Of a DNA stretch of 64,000 bases, positions 20,571 to 30,720 are shown piece by piece; the stretch's first letter is position 1; every line of letters begins with the position of its first letter. Under the pieces are notes generated by a model. That model did not search any database, was not told the origin of the DNA, and was given only the letters and a program-made list of their open reading frames with translations. The position numbers were made by a program, and so were the translations under genes. This DNA comes from an uncultured Sutterella sp. (lineage in GTDB: Bacteria; Pseudomonadota; Gammaproteobacteria; Burkholderiales; Burkholderiaceae_F), in the NCBI GenBank assembly GCA_900754475.1, contig CAAECY010000046.1:8345-72344 (forward strand). The letters are read 5' to 3'.

Positions 20571-21737
20571 ATGACCCCCTTCAAGATTGTGCGGGCGGCC
20601 GCGGCCGTCGGTGCGGCGTTGGCGTCGCTTTCGGCCCAAGCGGGCTTTTTCTCCAATGCACTCGAGGCCGTTGCGGACACGACCCCGGCCGGCCTCGTGC
20701 GTCCCTCCTCGGAACGCCCGGGCGACTGGAAGAGCTTCTGGGCCGACTCGAAGGAAGGGGCCGACTTCATCATGAAGAACGGCAACGACCTCCTCGTCGC
20801 TCCGGTCTACACGAACCATCCCCGTTGGGCCTGGGAGCAGCGCGACGAAGAAAACGGCTGGCCCTTCGGCATGGGGCTCGCGCGTCAGGTGATCGACGAG
20901 CGCGGCAACGAACGCATGTTCTTCGTGACGGCCTTCGTCGACTCCAACTACCAGGTTGAGCCCATGGTGGGTTACTCGTGGGTGGCGCGCTACCCGATCG
21001 GCAACACCGGTCTGCACTGGGGTGCGGGCTACCTCGCGGGCTTCACGATGCGCGCGGACTACATGTGGCTGCCGTGCCCGCTGCCGCTGCCCGTTGCCAA
21101 GATCGGCTCGGATACGGTGAGCTTTTACGGCGCCTTCATTCCCTTTACGAACGTTTTCTTCTTCTACTCGAGCATCACGGTCGACAACGCGAAGCGCCGC
21201 GACGATCCGCTGCCCGCGACGAGCCCCTTCGCCAAGCACGCGAACCTCCTCTACGGGAGCTACGGCTGGAGCTACGCCGACAACGGCGAAGAGTATTCGC
21301 CCAACACGATCAAGAACGACGCCGTCTGGAATGTCGGCCTTCGTCGCTACTCGGGCCGCCACTGGCAGACCGACCTCAAGTACCGCAAGAACTCCTACGA
21401 CTTCAAGACGGTTTCGGGTCGCACCCGCTCGATGGATCTGGAGACCTACAGCCTCACCGTCGCCTACAACCTCGACGTGACGAAGACCTTCCGACTCTTC
21501 GCGGGTGCGGGCGTGGGTTACTCGCGCCTCGAAGCGCCGAATATTTCCGATACGAGCATCCACCCGGCGACGACCCTCGGCTTTACCTGGGCCTTCACGG
21601 ACCGCATCTACCTCACGGGCAGCATGGATACGAACATCTCGCGCTTCGGGGACGGCCTTGATGCCGAACGCGACGTGCGTCCGACGCTGCGTCCGATGCC
21701 GACCGACTTCACGCTCGGCCTCGGTATCGCGTTCTAA
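20571..21737 (+). CDS. PagP-type lipid A palmitoyltransferase fused to a second outer-membrane beta-barrel domain
   Basis: Signal peptide 1-24 ([10 protein letters not shown]...SAQA). Residues about 55-205 align by eye with the whole PagP barrel: catalytic His83 in NHPRWAW, Asp124-Ser125 in [16 protein letters not shown], then the [16 protein letters not shown] and [13 protein letters not shown] strands. PagP transfers palmitate from phospholipid to lipid A in the outer membrane. E. coli PagP ends there (about 161 mature residues), but this protein continues about 183 residues with alternating aromatic strands ([24 protein letters not shown]) to a C-terminal Phe388, the outer-membrane assembly signal. 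The second half looks like an 8-stranded OmpW/OprF-like barrel; its function is unknown. No clear ribosome site precedes the ATG at 20571. Single-gene unit. Confidence 0.85.
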   Translation: MTPFKIVRAAAAVGAALASLSAQAGFFSNALEAVADTTPAGLVRPSSERPGDWKSFWADSKEGADFIMKNGNDLLVAPVYTNHPRWAWEQRDEENGWPFGMGLARQVIDERGNERMFFVTAFVDSNYQVEPMVGYSWVARYPIGNTGLHWGAGYLAGFTMRADYMWLPCPLPLPVAKIGSDTVSFYGAFIPFTNVFFFYSSITVDNAKRRDDPLPATSPFAKHANLLYGSYGWSYADNGEEYSPNTIKNDAVWNVGLRRYSGRHWQTDLKYRKNSYDFKTVSGRTRSMDLETYSLTVAYNLDVTKTFRLFAGAGVGYSRLEAPNISDTSIHPATTLGFTWAFTDRIYLTGSMDTNISRFGDGLDAERDVRPTLRPMPTDFTLGLGIAF

Positions 21738-21761
21738 GAATCGCACCGCGACCATCCCAAG

Positions 21762-21805
21762 CGGCGCGCTCTTTCCCGACGGGAAGGCGCGCCGTTTTTC
21801 TTTTT
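21762..21805 (+). terminator. Intrinsic terminator after the PagP fusion gene
   Basis: CGGCGCGC (21762-21769) pairs with GCGCGCCG (21787-21794), followed by TTTTTCTTTTT. Confidence 0.9.
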
Positions 21806-21853
21806 CGGGAGACCTTCGGGCTTACTCTTAACGCTCGATTCAGAGCGGACCGC

Positions 21854-21859
21854 TACAAT
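21854..21859 (+). promoter_or_regulatory. Candidate -10 element (TACAAT) of hemL
   Basis: TACAAT about 97 bp before the hemL start, inside CGCTACAATGCGG. No good -35 hexamer is found 16-18 bp upstream. Similar isolated TACAAT boxes precede the M23 peptidase and lptF genes. Confidence 0.45.
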
Positions 21860-21955
21860 GCGGGCACTTTCCCGCGCCCGCCGTGCTCGTCGCCCGATTC
21901 GCACCGAGCCGCGTCGGACCGACCCCTATTTTTCTCATGCTTTGGGAGCACAACG

Positions 21956-23236
21956 ATGGATCACAATCAGGAACTCTTCGACCGCGCGCAGAAGGTCATC
22001 CCCGGCGGCGTCAACTCGCCCGTGCGAGCCTTCCGTTCCGTGGGCGGCGCCCCGCGCTTCATTGAACGCGCCAAGGGCCCCTACATGTGGGACGCCGAAG
22101 GCAAGTCCTACATCGACTACGTCTGCTCCTGGGGTCCGATGATCCTCGGCCACAACAACGACGACGTCGTCGCCGCCGTCAAGGAAGCGGTCGAGCGCGG
22201 CATCTCCTTCGGTGCGGCCACGGAAGCCGAAATCGTCATCGCCGAAGAAATCCGCAAGCTCGTGCCCGCCATGGAAGAAGTTCGCCTCGTGAGCTCGGGC
22301 ACCGAAGCGGGCATGTCCGCCATTCGTCTCGCCCGCGGCTACACGGGTCGCGACAAGATCGTGAAGTTCGAAGGGTGCTACCACGGCCACTCCGACTCCC
22401 TCCTCGTGAAGGCGGGTTCGGGCCTTCTCACCTTCGGCAATCCCTCCTCCTCGGGCGTTCCCGCTTCCGTCACGGAACACACGCTCGTGCTCGAATACAA
22501 CAACCCGCAGCAGCTCGAAGAAGCCTTCGCGCGCTACGGCGACGAAATCGCCTGCGTGATCGTCGAAGCCGTGGCGGGCAACATGAATCTCGTGCGCGCG
22601 ACGCCCGAATTCATCCGCACGATGCGCGAACTCTGCACGAAGCACGGGGCGCTTCTCATCGTCGACGAAGTGATGACGGGTTTCCGCGTTGCCCTGGGCG
22701 GCGCTCAGTCGCTCTACGGCGTCACCCCCGACATCACGATGCTCGGCAAGGTGATCGGCGGCGGCATGCCCGTGGCGGCCTTCGGCGCTCGCGCCGACAT
22801 CATGCAGAAGATCGCTCCGTGCGGTCCCGTCTATCAGGCGGGCACGCTCTCCGGCAACCCCGTGGCCGTCGCCTGCGGCATGGCCACGCTCAAGCAGATC
22901 CAGCGTCCGGGCTTCTACGACGAACTCTCCGCTCAGACGAGCAAGCTCACGGCCGGCCTCACCGAAGCCGCGCGCGAAGCGGGCGTTCCCTTCTGCGCCG
23001 ACAGCGTGGGCGGCATGTTCGGGATCTACTTCCTCGACGAAAAGCCCCGCGGCTTTGCCGACGTCATGAAGGCCGACCAGGCCCGCTTCGGCCGTTGGTT
23101 CCATGAAATGCTCGAACTCGGCTGCTACTTCGCTCCCTCGACCTTCGAGGCGGGCTTCGTCTCGATCACGCACACCGACGACGTGATCGCGAAGACCGTC
23201 GAGGCCGCGCGCGAAGCGTTCGCCAAGGTGGCCTAA
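21956..23236 (+). CDS. hemL: Glutamate-1-semialdehyde 2,1-aminomutase HemL
   Basis: PLP-dependent enzyme making 5-aminolevulinate from glutamate-1-semialdehyde in the C5 route to haem. The 426-residue product has the usual length and the PLP lysine at 265 in [15 protein letters not shown]. Family motifs NSPVRAF (near the N-terminus), SSGTEAGM and [10 protein letters not shown] are present. GGGAG lies about 9 bp ahead of the ATG. Presence of HemL indicates the C5 pathway rather than ALA synthase. It is a monocistronic unit between two strong terminators. Confidence 0.98.
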   Translation: MDHNQELFDRAQKVIPGGVNSPVRAFRSVGGAPRFIERAKGPYMWDAEGKSYIDYVCSWGPMILGHNNDDVVAAVKEAVERGISFGAATEAEIVIAEEIRKLVPAMEEVRLVSSGTEAGMSAIRLARGYTGRDKIVKFEGCYHGHSDSLLVKAGSGLLTFGNPSSSGVPASVTEHTLVLEYNNPQQLEEAFARYGDEIACVIVEAVAGNMNLVRATPEFIRTMRELCTKHGALLIVDEVMTGFRVALGGAQSLYGVTPDITMLGKVIGGGMPVAAFGARADIMQKIAPCGPVYQAGTLSGNPVAVACGMATLKQIQRPGFYDELSAQTSKLTAGLTEAAREAGVPFCADSVGGMFGIYFLDEKPRGFADVMKADQARFGRWFHEMLELGCYFAPSTFEAGFVSITHTDDVIAKTVEAAREAFAKVA

Positions 23237-23246
23237 TCGCCCCGAC

Positions 23247-23282
23247 AGGCGCGCGACAACCGAACGGGTCGCGCGCCTTTTT
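23247..23282 (+). terminator. Intrinsic terminator of hemL
   Basis: AGGCGCGCGAC pairs with GTCGCGCGCCT (23247-23278) and runs into TTTTT; 11 bp after the stop codon. Confidence 0.92.
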
Positions 23283-23414
23283 CGTGCCCGTCGGCAACGT
23301 TTCGTTTCCACGTCACCGGAGCGCGGACCCTTGCGACGCGCAAGCGTCCTGTTCTACGCTTGACGGACACGAACGAATCCCGATTTCCCTGTAAGCCTGG
23401 TAAACCCTTCCGTC

Positions 23415-25595
23415 ATGTCCATTTCCACGAGCACCAAGCGCCTTGTTGCCGCCGCCCTTTGCTGTGCGGCGAGCTCCGCCCTTTGGGCCGCAAACGACTC
23501 GGGCTGGCTTTCGGCCATCGATCTCGGCAAAGCCCCCCAACAACAGTCGGCCGCTCCCCAAGTGAGCGCGAAGCTCATCGCCGAAAACAAAGCCCTGACG
23601 CCTCAGGCCCTCAACCGACTGGCGGTGGTGCTCGAGCACCGCGACGGCTGGCACACGTACTGGCGGATGCCGGGCGACGCGGGGCTCCCGTCGCAGTTCC
23701 AATTCACGACGCCTTCGGGCTTCAAAGCTTCGGCGCCGCAATTCCCCCTGCCCGAACGGATCGTTACGGGCTCGCTCATGAGTTTCGGCTACGGAGCCGA
23801 AGCGCTCTTTCCGTTCACGCTCGACATTCCGCGCCAGAACCGGTTCGGCAACAAGGTGACCGTTTCGGTCAAGATCGAATTCCTCGCCTGCAAGGACCTC
23901 TGCGTCCCGGGCGAAGCGACCGCCCAAATCACGCTCCCGCTCGCCGTCGCGGCGCAGCCGAGCGACGACGCGCCGCGCATCGCCCAAGCCCTCACGCTCG
24001 TTCCCGAAGTGGTGAAGGACGTCGCCTCGGCCGAAATCGAAGGCACGAACCTTCGCATCGACGTCCCCGCAACGGCGGGGGTCGTGAAGTCGAAGCTCGA
24101 CTTTTATCCGCTCGAAGGCGACGCCTTCAAATTGAACGTCCTTCCGCAGTACGTCGCGCAAGAAAACGGCGCCTCGTCCCTTTACCTCACGGCAAGCGAC
24201 GCCTTCGCGCAGTCGCCCCGCGAAACCCTGACGGGCGTTCTCGTTGCGGACGGCGGGCCCGCCGAAGGCGGTTGGGCCGTCGAAACGACGGTTCCCCTCG
24301 AAGCTGGGACCGTGACGCCGCCCGAACGCGCGGCCGAGCCCGTCGTCGTCGAACTGCCGTCCGCCGACGCGGGTTCGATCACGACCTGGACGGCGATTGC
24401 CTTCGCATTCCTCGGCGGCCTCATTCTGAACCTCATGCCCTGCGTCTTCCCGGTCCTCTCCCTGAAGCTTCTGCAGCTTCTCGAAGGCGCGAAGAAGGGC
24501 GAGGGCCTTCTCGGCCACGGTCTTGCCTTTACGGGCGGCGTCCTTCTGACGATGGGCGCGCTCTCGGGCGTTTTGATGGCGCTTCGCGGTGCGGGCATGG
24601 CGCTCGGCTGGGGGTTCCAGCTTCAGTCGCCCGTCGTCGTCGCGCTTTTGATCCTTCTTTTCGTCGCCATCACGCTCAACCTCCTCGGGCTCTTCGAATT
24701 CACGCTCGGCTCGGGCGTTGCGGACGCGAAAGTCGTGCGCGGCGCGCCGAAGTCGGGGGCAGCGAACTCCTTCCTGACGGGGGTGCTCGCCGTCATCGTG
24801 GCAAGCCCCTGCACGGCGCCCTTCATGGGGGCGGCGCTCGGCTACGCCCTCACGCAGCCCGCGATCGAAGCGGTCGGCATCTTCCTTGCGCTCGGCGCGG
24901 GGATGGCGCTCCCGTGGCTTCTCCTTTGCGTCTTCCCTTCCTGGGCGAAGCTTTTGCCGAAGCCCGGTCCCTGGATGGAAACCTTCCGACGCGTGATGGC
25001 CGTTCCGATGGCGCTTGCGCTCGTCTGGCTCGGCTGGGTCCTCTCGAAGCAGATCGACTACCGCGGCATGCTCGTTCTTGCCTGCGGTCTCGGCGCGACC
25101 GCGGTCTTCTTCTGGCTCCTCGGGCGCGAACAGTGGGGGCGCGGTCGCAACCGTCCGCTCATGGCCGCCATGGGCGCGATCTCCCTCATTGCGGTCGGCG
25201 TCTGCGGCAACGACGCGTTTGTGAAGCAAAGCGAAACGATCGACGTCGAAGCCGGTTGGTCCGCCTGGAGCGACGAAGCCGTCCGCGCGGGTTTGGCCGC
25301 AGGTCGCCCCGTCTTCGTCGACTTCACCGCCGCCTGGTGCGTGACCTGTCAGGCGAACAAAGCGGCGGCGCTCCATCGCGACGAAGTCGCCCGCAAGATG
25401 GAGGAACTCAACGTCGTGAAGCTCACCGCCGACTGGACGAACCGCAACGAAGAGATTTCGCGCGTGCTCGGCGAATTCGGCCGCAGCGGCGTGCCGCTCT
25501 ATCTCCTCTACAGCCCCTCGGGGAAGGTGACGGTTCTGCCCGAACTGCTCACGCCCTCGATCGTGATCGACGCGCTCGAAGAGAACGCCCGCTGA
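23415..25595 (+). CDS. Protein-disulfide reductase, DsbD/ScsB family
   Basis: Inner-membrane electron carrier that passes reducing equivalents from cytoplasmic thioredoxin to periplasmic thiol proteins. The 726-residue product has a signal peptide (1-26), a periplasmic domain with Cys159-x3-Cys163 (ACKDLC), a hydrophobic core of about eight helices with the redox motifs NLMPCVFP and SPCTAPFMGA, and a C-terminal thioredoxin domain with Cys642-Val-Thr-Cys645 in AAWCVTCQ. The CKDLC-type N-terminal domain resembles ScsB/DsbD_2 more than E. coli DsbD. No clear Shine-Dalgarno stands before the ATG. A possible partner is the Dsb-like protein at 29840-30454, but the two genes are not in one operon. 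Confidence 0.92.
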   Translation: MSISTSTKRLVAAALCCAASSALWAANDSGWLSAIDLGKAPQQQSAAPQVSAKLIAENKALTPQALNRLAVVLEHRDGWHTYWRMPGDAGLPSQFQFTTPSGFKASAPQFPLPERIVTGSLMSFGYGAEALFPFTLDIPRQNRFGNKVTVSVKIEFLACKDLCVPGEATAQITLPLAVAAQPSDDAPRIAQALTLVPEVVKDVASAEIEGTNLRIDVPATAGVVKSKLDFYPLEGDAFKLNVLPQYVAQENGASSLYLTASDAFAQSPRETLTGVLVADGGPAEGGWAVETTVPLEAGTVTPPERAAEPVVVELPSADAGSITTWTAIAFAFLGGLILNLMPCVFPVLSLKLLQLLEGAKKGEGLLGHGLAFTGGVLLTMGALSGVLMALRGAGMALGWGFQLQSPVVVALLILLFVAITLNLLGLFEFTLGSGVADAKVVRGAPKSGAANSFLTGVLAVIVASPCTAPFMGAALGYALTQPAIEAVGIFLALGAGMALPWLLLCVFPSWAKLLPKPGPWMETFRRVMAVPMALALVWLGWVLSKQIDYRGMLVLACGLGATAVFFWLLGREQWGRGRNRPLMAAMGAISLIAVGVCGNDAFVKQSETIDVEAGWSAWSDEAVRAGLAAGRPVFVDFTAAWCVTCQANKAAALHRDEVARKMEELNVVKLTADWTNRNEEISRVLGEFGRSGVPLYLLYSPSGKVTVLPELLTPSIVIDALEENAR

Positions 25596-25619
25596 TCGAA
25601 CCCCGCCCGAAGGGATGAA

Positions 25620-25652
25620 AGGGCGACCGCCGTAAAGGCGGTCGCCCTTTTT
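25620..25652 (+). terminator. Intrinsic terminator of the DsbD-like gene
   Basis: AGGGCGACCGCC (25620-25631) pairs with GGCGGTCGCCCT (25637-25648) around GTAAA, followed by TTTTT. Confidence 0.93.
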
Positions 25653-25729
25653 GCCGTACGTTTTTGGTGCGCGTCTTCCGGACTGCCCCGGGCAGCCGCT
25701 TTCCCAGCTCTCATACCCCTACGCGAAAA

Positions 25730-25769
25730 TAATCAAAACCCCCGTCAAACGCGATGTTTGCGGGGGTTT
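25730..25769 (-). terminator. Intrinsic terminator downstream of dacB
   Basis: AAACCCCCG (25736-25744) pairs with CGGGGGTTT (25761-25769), with a second AAAC/GTTT arm inside. On the minus strand it runs into TTTTGATTATTTT, 55 bp past the dacB stop. Confidence 0.82.
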
Positions 25770-25823
25770 CGGCAGTTTCTGCTGTCAAACGCGCGAAGGG
25801 GCGATGAAGCCCCTTGGCGGCGC

Positions 25824-27515
25824 TCAGGGCTTGGCGGCGGCCTTGCCGTTCGACTTCGCGCTCGAACGGGCTTCGGGCGCGTCGCCCGGGCGCTTGTACG
25901 CCCAGTCGATCACGTTGTCGAGGAACGCGATCCCGCCCGGCATGTTCGCTTTCCCGTGCACGCTCGCGTAGAGCGCGTAGCGCGTGCCGTCTTTGGCGTG
26001 GATGTAGCCCCCGATACTGCGCACGTCGGCGAGGAACCCCGTCTTGATGCGCCCTTCGGCCACGGCGACGTTGCGCTTTCGCATCGTGCCGTCCTTGCCC
26101 GTCACGGGCATCGAAGCCGCGTATTCGGGCATGTAAGGGCCGTGCCAGCCGACGGCGAGGAGTTCGGCCATCGCACGCCCCGTGACGCGCGTCTCGCGCG
26201 AGAGGCCCGAACCGTTGTCAATGTGAATCGTCTTGGGGTCGATCCCGCGCGACGCGAGCCAGTCGGCGAGCGCACCGCGGGCGTCCTCGTAGGTGATGCC
26301 GCGCTCGAAGCGGGGCTTTTCGACCTTGGCGCCCGACGCCGCCGCTTTCTTGTCGCGGGCGGCCGCTTCGTCCTTCACACGCTTTTCGCCGAGCGAGAGG
26401 AAGATGTGGCGCGCCATGACGTTGTTCGACCACTTGTTCGTGAGCACGGCCACTTCCGCGAGGCTCGGCGACATGCGAACGAAACTGCGATCGGCCTTCT
26501 CGGGGATCCGCCCCGCCTTGACGTGCCCCGTCCACGTGCGGCCGTCCTTCACCCAGAGCGCGCGGAAGACGCGCTCGAAGTATTCGTCCGATTCGAACGC
26601 GATCACGTTGAAGGTTTTCGCGCCGCACGAGCGGGCCAGCCCCCCGTCGAGGAAAACGCGCTTCGTGCCGTCGGCGTTTTTGCGCACGCGGAAACCCAAC
26701 TTCGTCTTCCAGTCGCCGCAGGCGCCCGACGTGAGCTTCACGGTCGACGGAATCGTCACGCCCGCGAGCGGCGGCACGGCGACGACCCGCGCCACGCCCT
26801 TTTCCCGATCGGGAACGAGGTCGAGGCTGAGGTTGCGGTAATTCAGCAACGCCGCATCGGGCGGCAGGTTGTAGGGGCGCGAGCGACGTCCGTCGAAGGC
26901 GCCCGGATCGAGGCGGGGAATGTTGAAGTACGAGCGGTCGACGACGATGTCGCCCTTGAAGTGCTTCACGCCCATCTGCGCGAGTCGGTCGACCTGCAGC
27001 ATGAAGTCTTCGATCACGAGCGTCGGATCGCCCCCGCCGCGCACGTAGAGGTTCCCGTTCAGAACCCCCGACGCGTCGGGTCGGGCGTCGGTGTAAAAGC
27101 CCGTGTACCAGTGGTGCGTGGCGCCGAGCACTTCAAAGCCCGCAAGCGTCGTCACGAGTTTGGCGGTCGAAGCGGGCGCGACGGACCGGTCCGCGTTGTG
27201 CGCGAACGCAAGCGGCGTCTTCTTCAAACGTCCCTTGGCGTCGAGCCCCGTGTCGTCGAGCTTCACGAGCGCCACGACCACGTCGTCGGGATTCACCTTC
27301 CAGCGGCGGGCCGCCTTCGCGAGCTGCTCGGGCAGGGCCGAGCGCGCGGCGCTTCGCGCTTCGCTCGGCTGCGCTTTCGCGGCGTCGGCCCGGGCCGCGC
27401 CCGAAAAACCGAGCACCGCGGCACAGACACCGACGCAAAGCCCTTTCACAATCCCCGACGTCACCCGACGCGGGCTCGTCGCGCAATCCCGGAAACGATC
27501 GATCACGCCGTTCAC
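25824..27515 (-). CDS. dacB: D-alanyl-D-alanine carboxypeptidase/endopeptidase DacB (PBP4)
   Basis: Periplasmic class C (type 4) penicillin-binding protein that trims pentapeptides and cuts cross-links in peptidoglycan. The 563-residue product begins with a basic stretch and signal helix (about 20-43), then motif 1 STAK (Ser116-Lys119), motif 2 SNN (about 363-365) and motif 3 KTG (about 490). The large insertion between motifs 1 and 2 is typical of DacB. The start is a GTG at 27515 preceded by GGATGAG. The C-terminal tail is short, Ala/Lys-rich. It is transcribed away from groES. Confidence 0.95.
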   Translation of the reverse strand: MNGVIDRFRDCATSPRRVTSGIVKGLCVGVCAAVLGFSGAARADAAKAQPSEARSAARSALPEQLAKAARRWKVNPDDVVVALVKLDDTGLDAKGRLKKTPLAFAHNADRSVAPASTAKLVTTLAGFEVLGATHHWYTGFYTDARPDASGVLNGNLYVRGGGDPTLVIEDFMLQVDRLAQMGVKHFKGDIVVDRSYFNIPRLDPGAFDGRRSRPYNLPPDAALLNYRNLSLDLVPDREKGVARVVAVPPLAGVTIPSTVKLTSGACGDWKTKLGFRVRKNADGTKRVFLDGGLARSCGAKTFNVIAFESDEYFERVFRALWVKDGRTWTGHVKAGRIPEKADRSFVRMSPSLAEVAVLTNKWSNNVMARHIFLSLGEKRVKDEAAARDKKAAASGAKVEKPRFERGITYEDARGALADWLASRGIDPKTIHIDNGSGLSRETRVTGRAMAELLAVGWHGPYMPEYAASMPVTGKDGTMRKRNVAVAEGRIKTGFLADVRSIGGYIHAKDGTRYALYASVHGKANMPGGIAFLDNVIDWAYKRPGDAPEARSSAKSNGKAAAKP

Positions 27516-27553
27516 CTCATCCGTTGTCTCTGTAAAAAAACGTGACGGCCCGC

Positions 27554-27581
27554 CTTGAATTTTTCGGGACCGTCCCCATAT
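27554..27581 (+). promoter_or_regulatory. Sigma-32 heat-shock promoter of groES-groEL
   Basis: CTTGAA (27554-27559), 14-bp spacer, CCCCATAT (27574-27581), a near-perfect match to the sigma-32 (RpoH) consensus. Transcription would start near 27588, leaving a leader of about 115 nt before groES. No CIRCE inverted repeat (HrcA site) is visible in the intergenic region. Confidence 0.9.
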
Positions 27582-27702
27582 AGGTCACAAATGGTAAGGG
27601 AAATGCGCCCGTGTGCAGTGCGCCCCTACCCCTCTTTGTTACAAAGTAGCCCTCCGAACGCCTGCGGCGTATGGAATTCGGGCTTTTTTGGAGAATTCTC
27701 AA

Positions 27703-27990
27703 ATGCAGATCCGTCCCTTGCACGACCGCGTCATCATCAAGCGCCTCGAAGCGGAAACGACCACGTCGTTCGGCATCGTCATTCCCGACTCCGCCGGCGA
27801 AAAGCCCGATCAGGGCGAAGTGATCGCCGTCGGTCCCGGCAAGCGCGACGAAGCCGGCCGCGTCATCGCCCTCGACGTCAAGGTGGGCGATCGCGTCCTC
27901 TTCGGCAAGTACTCCGGCCAGACCGTCAAGGTCGACGGTCAGGAACTTCTCGTCATGCGCGAAGAAGACATCATGGGCGTGCTCGAATAA
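27703..27990 (+). CDS. groES: Co-chaperonin GroES
   Basis: Heptameric lid of the GroEL folding chamber in the cytoplasm. The 95-residue product starts [14 protein letters not shown] and has the mobile-loop region around residues 16-32 ([14 protein letters not shown]) and the C-terminal [20 protein letters not shown] stands 8 bp before the ATG at 27703. It is followed 55 bp later by groEL, and both are driven by the sigma-32 promoter upstream. Confidence 0.98.
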   Translation: MQIRPLHDRVIIKRLEAETTTSFGIVIPDSAGEKPDQGEVIAVGPGKRDEAGRVIALDVKVGDRVLFGKYSGQTVKVDGQELLVMREEDIMGVLE

Positions 27991-28036
27991 GTCGAGACCG
28001 CTCCACACAGCTCCGGAATTCAACATCAAGATTTAA

Positions 28037-29683
<1,647 letters not shown>

Positions 29684-29708
29684 TTTCTGCCGTTCGAGCT
29701 TGATCGCG

Positions 29709-29784
29709 ATCCCGGCGTCAAAGCCGGGATCTCGACCGATACCGAGAAAGGGGCGCTTGCCGCAAGGCAGGCGCCCCTTTCGTC
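29709..29784 (+). terminator. Hairpins following groEL, probable terminator
   Basis: Two hairpins: ATCCCGGC/GCCGGGAT (29709-29730) and AAAGGGGCGC/GCGCCCCTTT (29747-29780). The second ends in TTTCGT, a weak T tract. Confidence 0.7.
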
Positions 29785-29839
29785 ATGTGTCATATGTTAT
29801 GCGTCATCGACGACGCACCGGGCTTTCGGCCCCCGGGGC

Positions 29840-30454
29840 TCAGAGTTTGAGCCCCAACGCCTTGGCAAAGTCCTCGGTCTTCTCTTCGGGCAGCGGCACG
29901 TAGCGCCCGTCGGGCATGCGCGCCACGCCGAACGGCACGTCGCGACCGCCCGCGCGACGGTAGATCTTCGAATTCGTCCAGACGGCGTCGATCGCATCGT
30001 CGGGCAACTCCGTCTTGCGCACGTCGAGCCCGCGGAAGTCCGCGTCGCGGAAATGCGCTTCGTGTTCGACGAGCGTCGCTTCGGGGTCCTTCGCGCTCAG
30101 AATCGCCGCGCCCTGCGGGGCGCTCCAGCGCGAGAGCACCGCGACGGGATGCCAGACAAAGCGCACGCGGTCGCGAAACGGCGCGTACTGGTTCATCTGC
30201 CACAGGCACCACGGGCACTGCGTATCGAAGACCATGCGAACGACGATGAGGTCGTCCGAGTCTTCCGGCCCCTTCAGGGTGACGCCGCGACCGTTCTTTT
30301 CAAGTTCGCAAAAGAGCTCTTCCGCATTGAAGTCCGTCGGGACGGCGGGTTTGGCGGGCCAGGACGACGTGTACGCCGACGCGGGAGCGACAAAGCCGCC
30401 TGCGGCAAGCAGCGCGGCACCGAAAAGCGCCTCGCGGCGCGAAAAACGAGTCAT
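29840..30454 (-). CDS. Periplasmic thioredoxin-fold thiol:disulfide oxidoreductase (DsbC/DsbG-like), Tat-type signal
   Basis: The 204-residue product begins MTRFSRREALFGAALLAAGG...ASA, a twin-arginine (SRREAL) signal peptide suggesting Tat export. The mature part has a thioredoxin-like active site Cys80-Pro-Trp-Cys83 (DTQCPWC) and a likely cis-proline loop (DVPFGVARMPDG). A further Cys49 precedes it. CPWC and the helical insert resemble DsbG/DsbC C-terminal domains, but the N-terminal dimerisation domain of those proteins is missing. AAGGAGAG lies 5-6 bp before the ATG at 30454, which fixes the start against a longer frame. It could also be a DsbA-like oxidase; the exact role is uncertain. 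Confidence 0.75.
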   Translation of the reverse strand: MTRFSRREALFGAALLAAGGFVAPASAYTSSWPAKPAVPTDFNAEELFCELEKNGRGVTLKGPEDSDDLIVVRMVFDTQCPWCLWQMNQYAPFRDRVRFVWHPVAVLSRWSAPQGAAILSAKDPEATLVEHEAHFRDADFRGLDVRKTELPDDAIDAVWTNSKIYRRAGGRDVPFGVARMPDGRYVPLPEEKTEDFAKALGLKL

Positions 30455-30720
30455 GTAGTTCTCTCCTTGGGAGTACCGCGTCCTCACGGGCGAAGGCGGG
30501 TTTGTGTCAACCATCATGACACATCGGCGACGCGCGCGATACCCGAGCGGACCCGAGGAGCGCCCGCAAGCGCCGTCAAACGCCGTACACACGCGCACGG
30601 TCGGGCGCCGACTTCCCCACACGGCATTTGTTAAGATAGCGGCCGTTCGAAAAAACGGCGCTTCGAGCACCCGCCTCTTTCGGCGCGGATCGACGCCATC
30701 ACCCTTAGACGAGAGCAGCC

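Noticed and set aside
27582..27702. Possible CIRCE element before groES
   Set aside because: No TTAGCACTC-N9-GAGTGCTAA-like inverted repeat is present.
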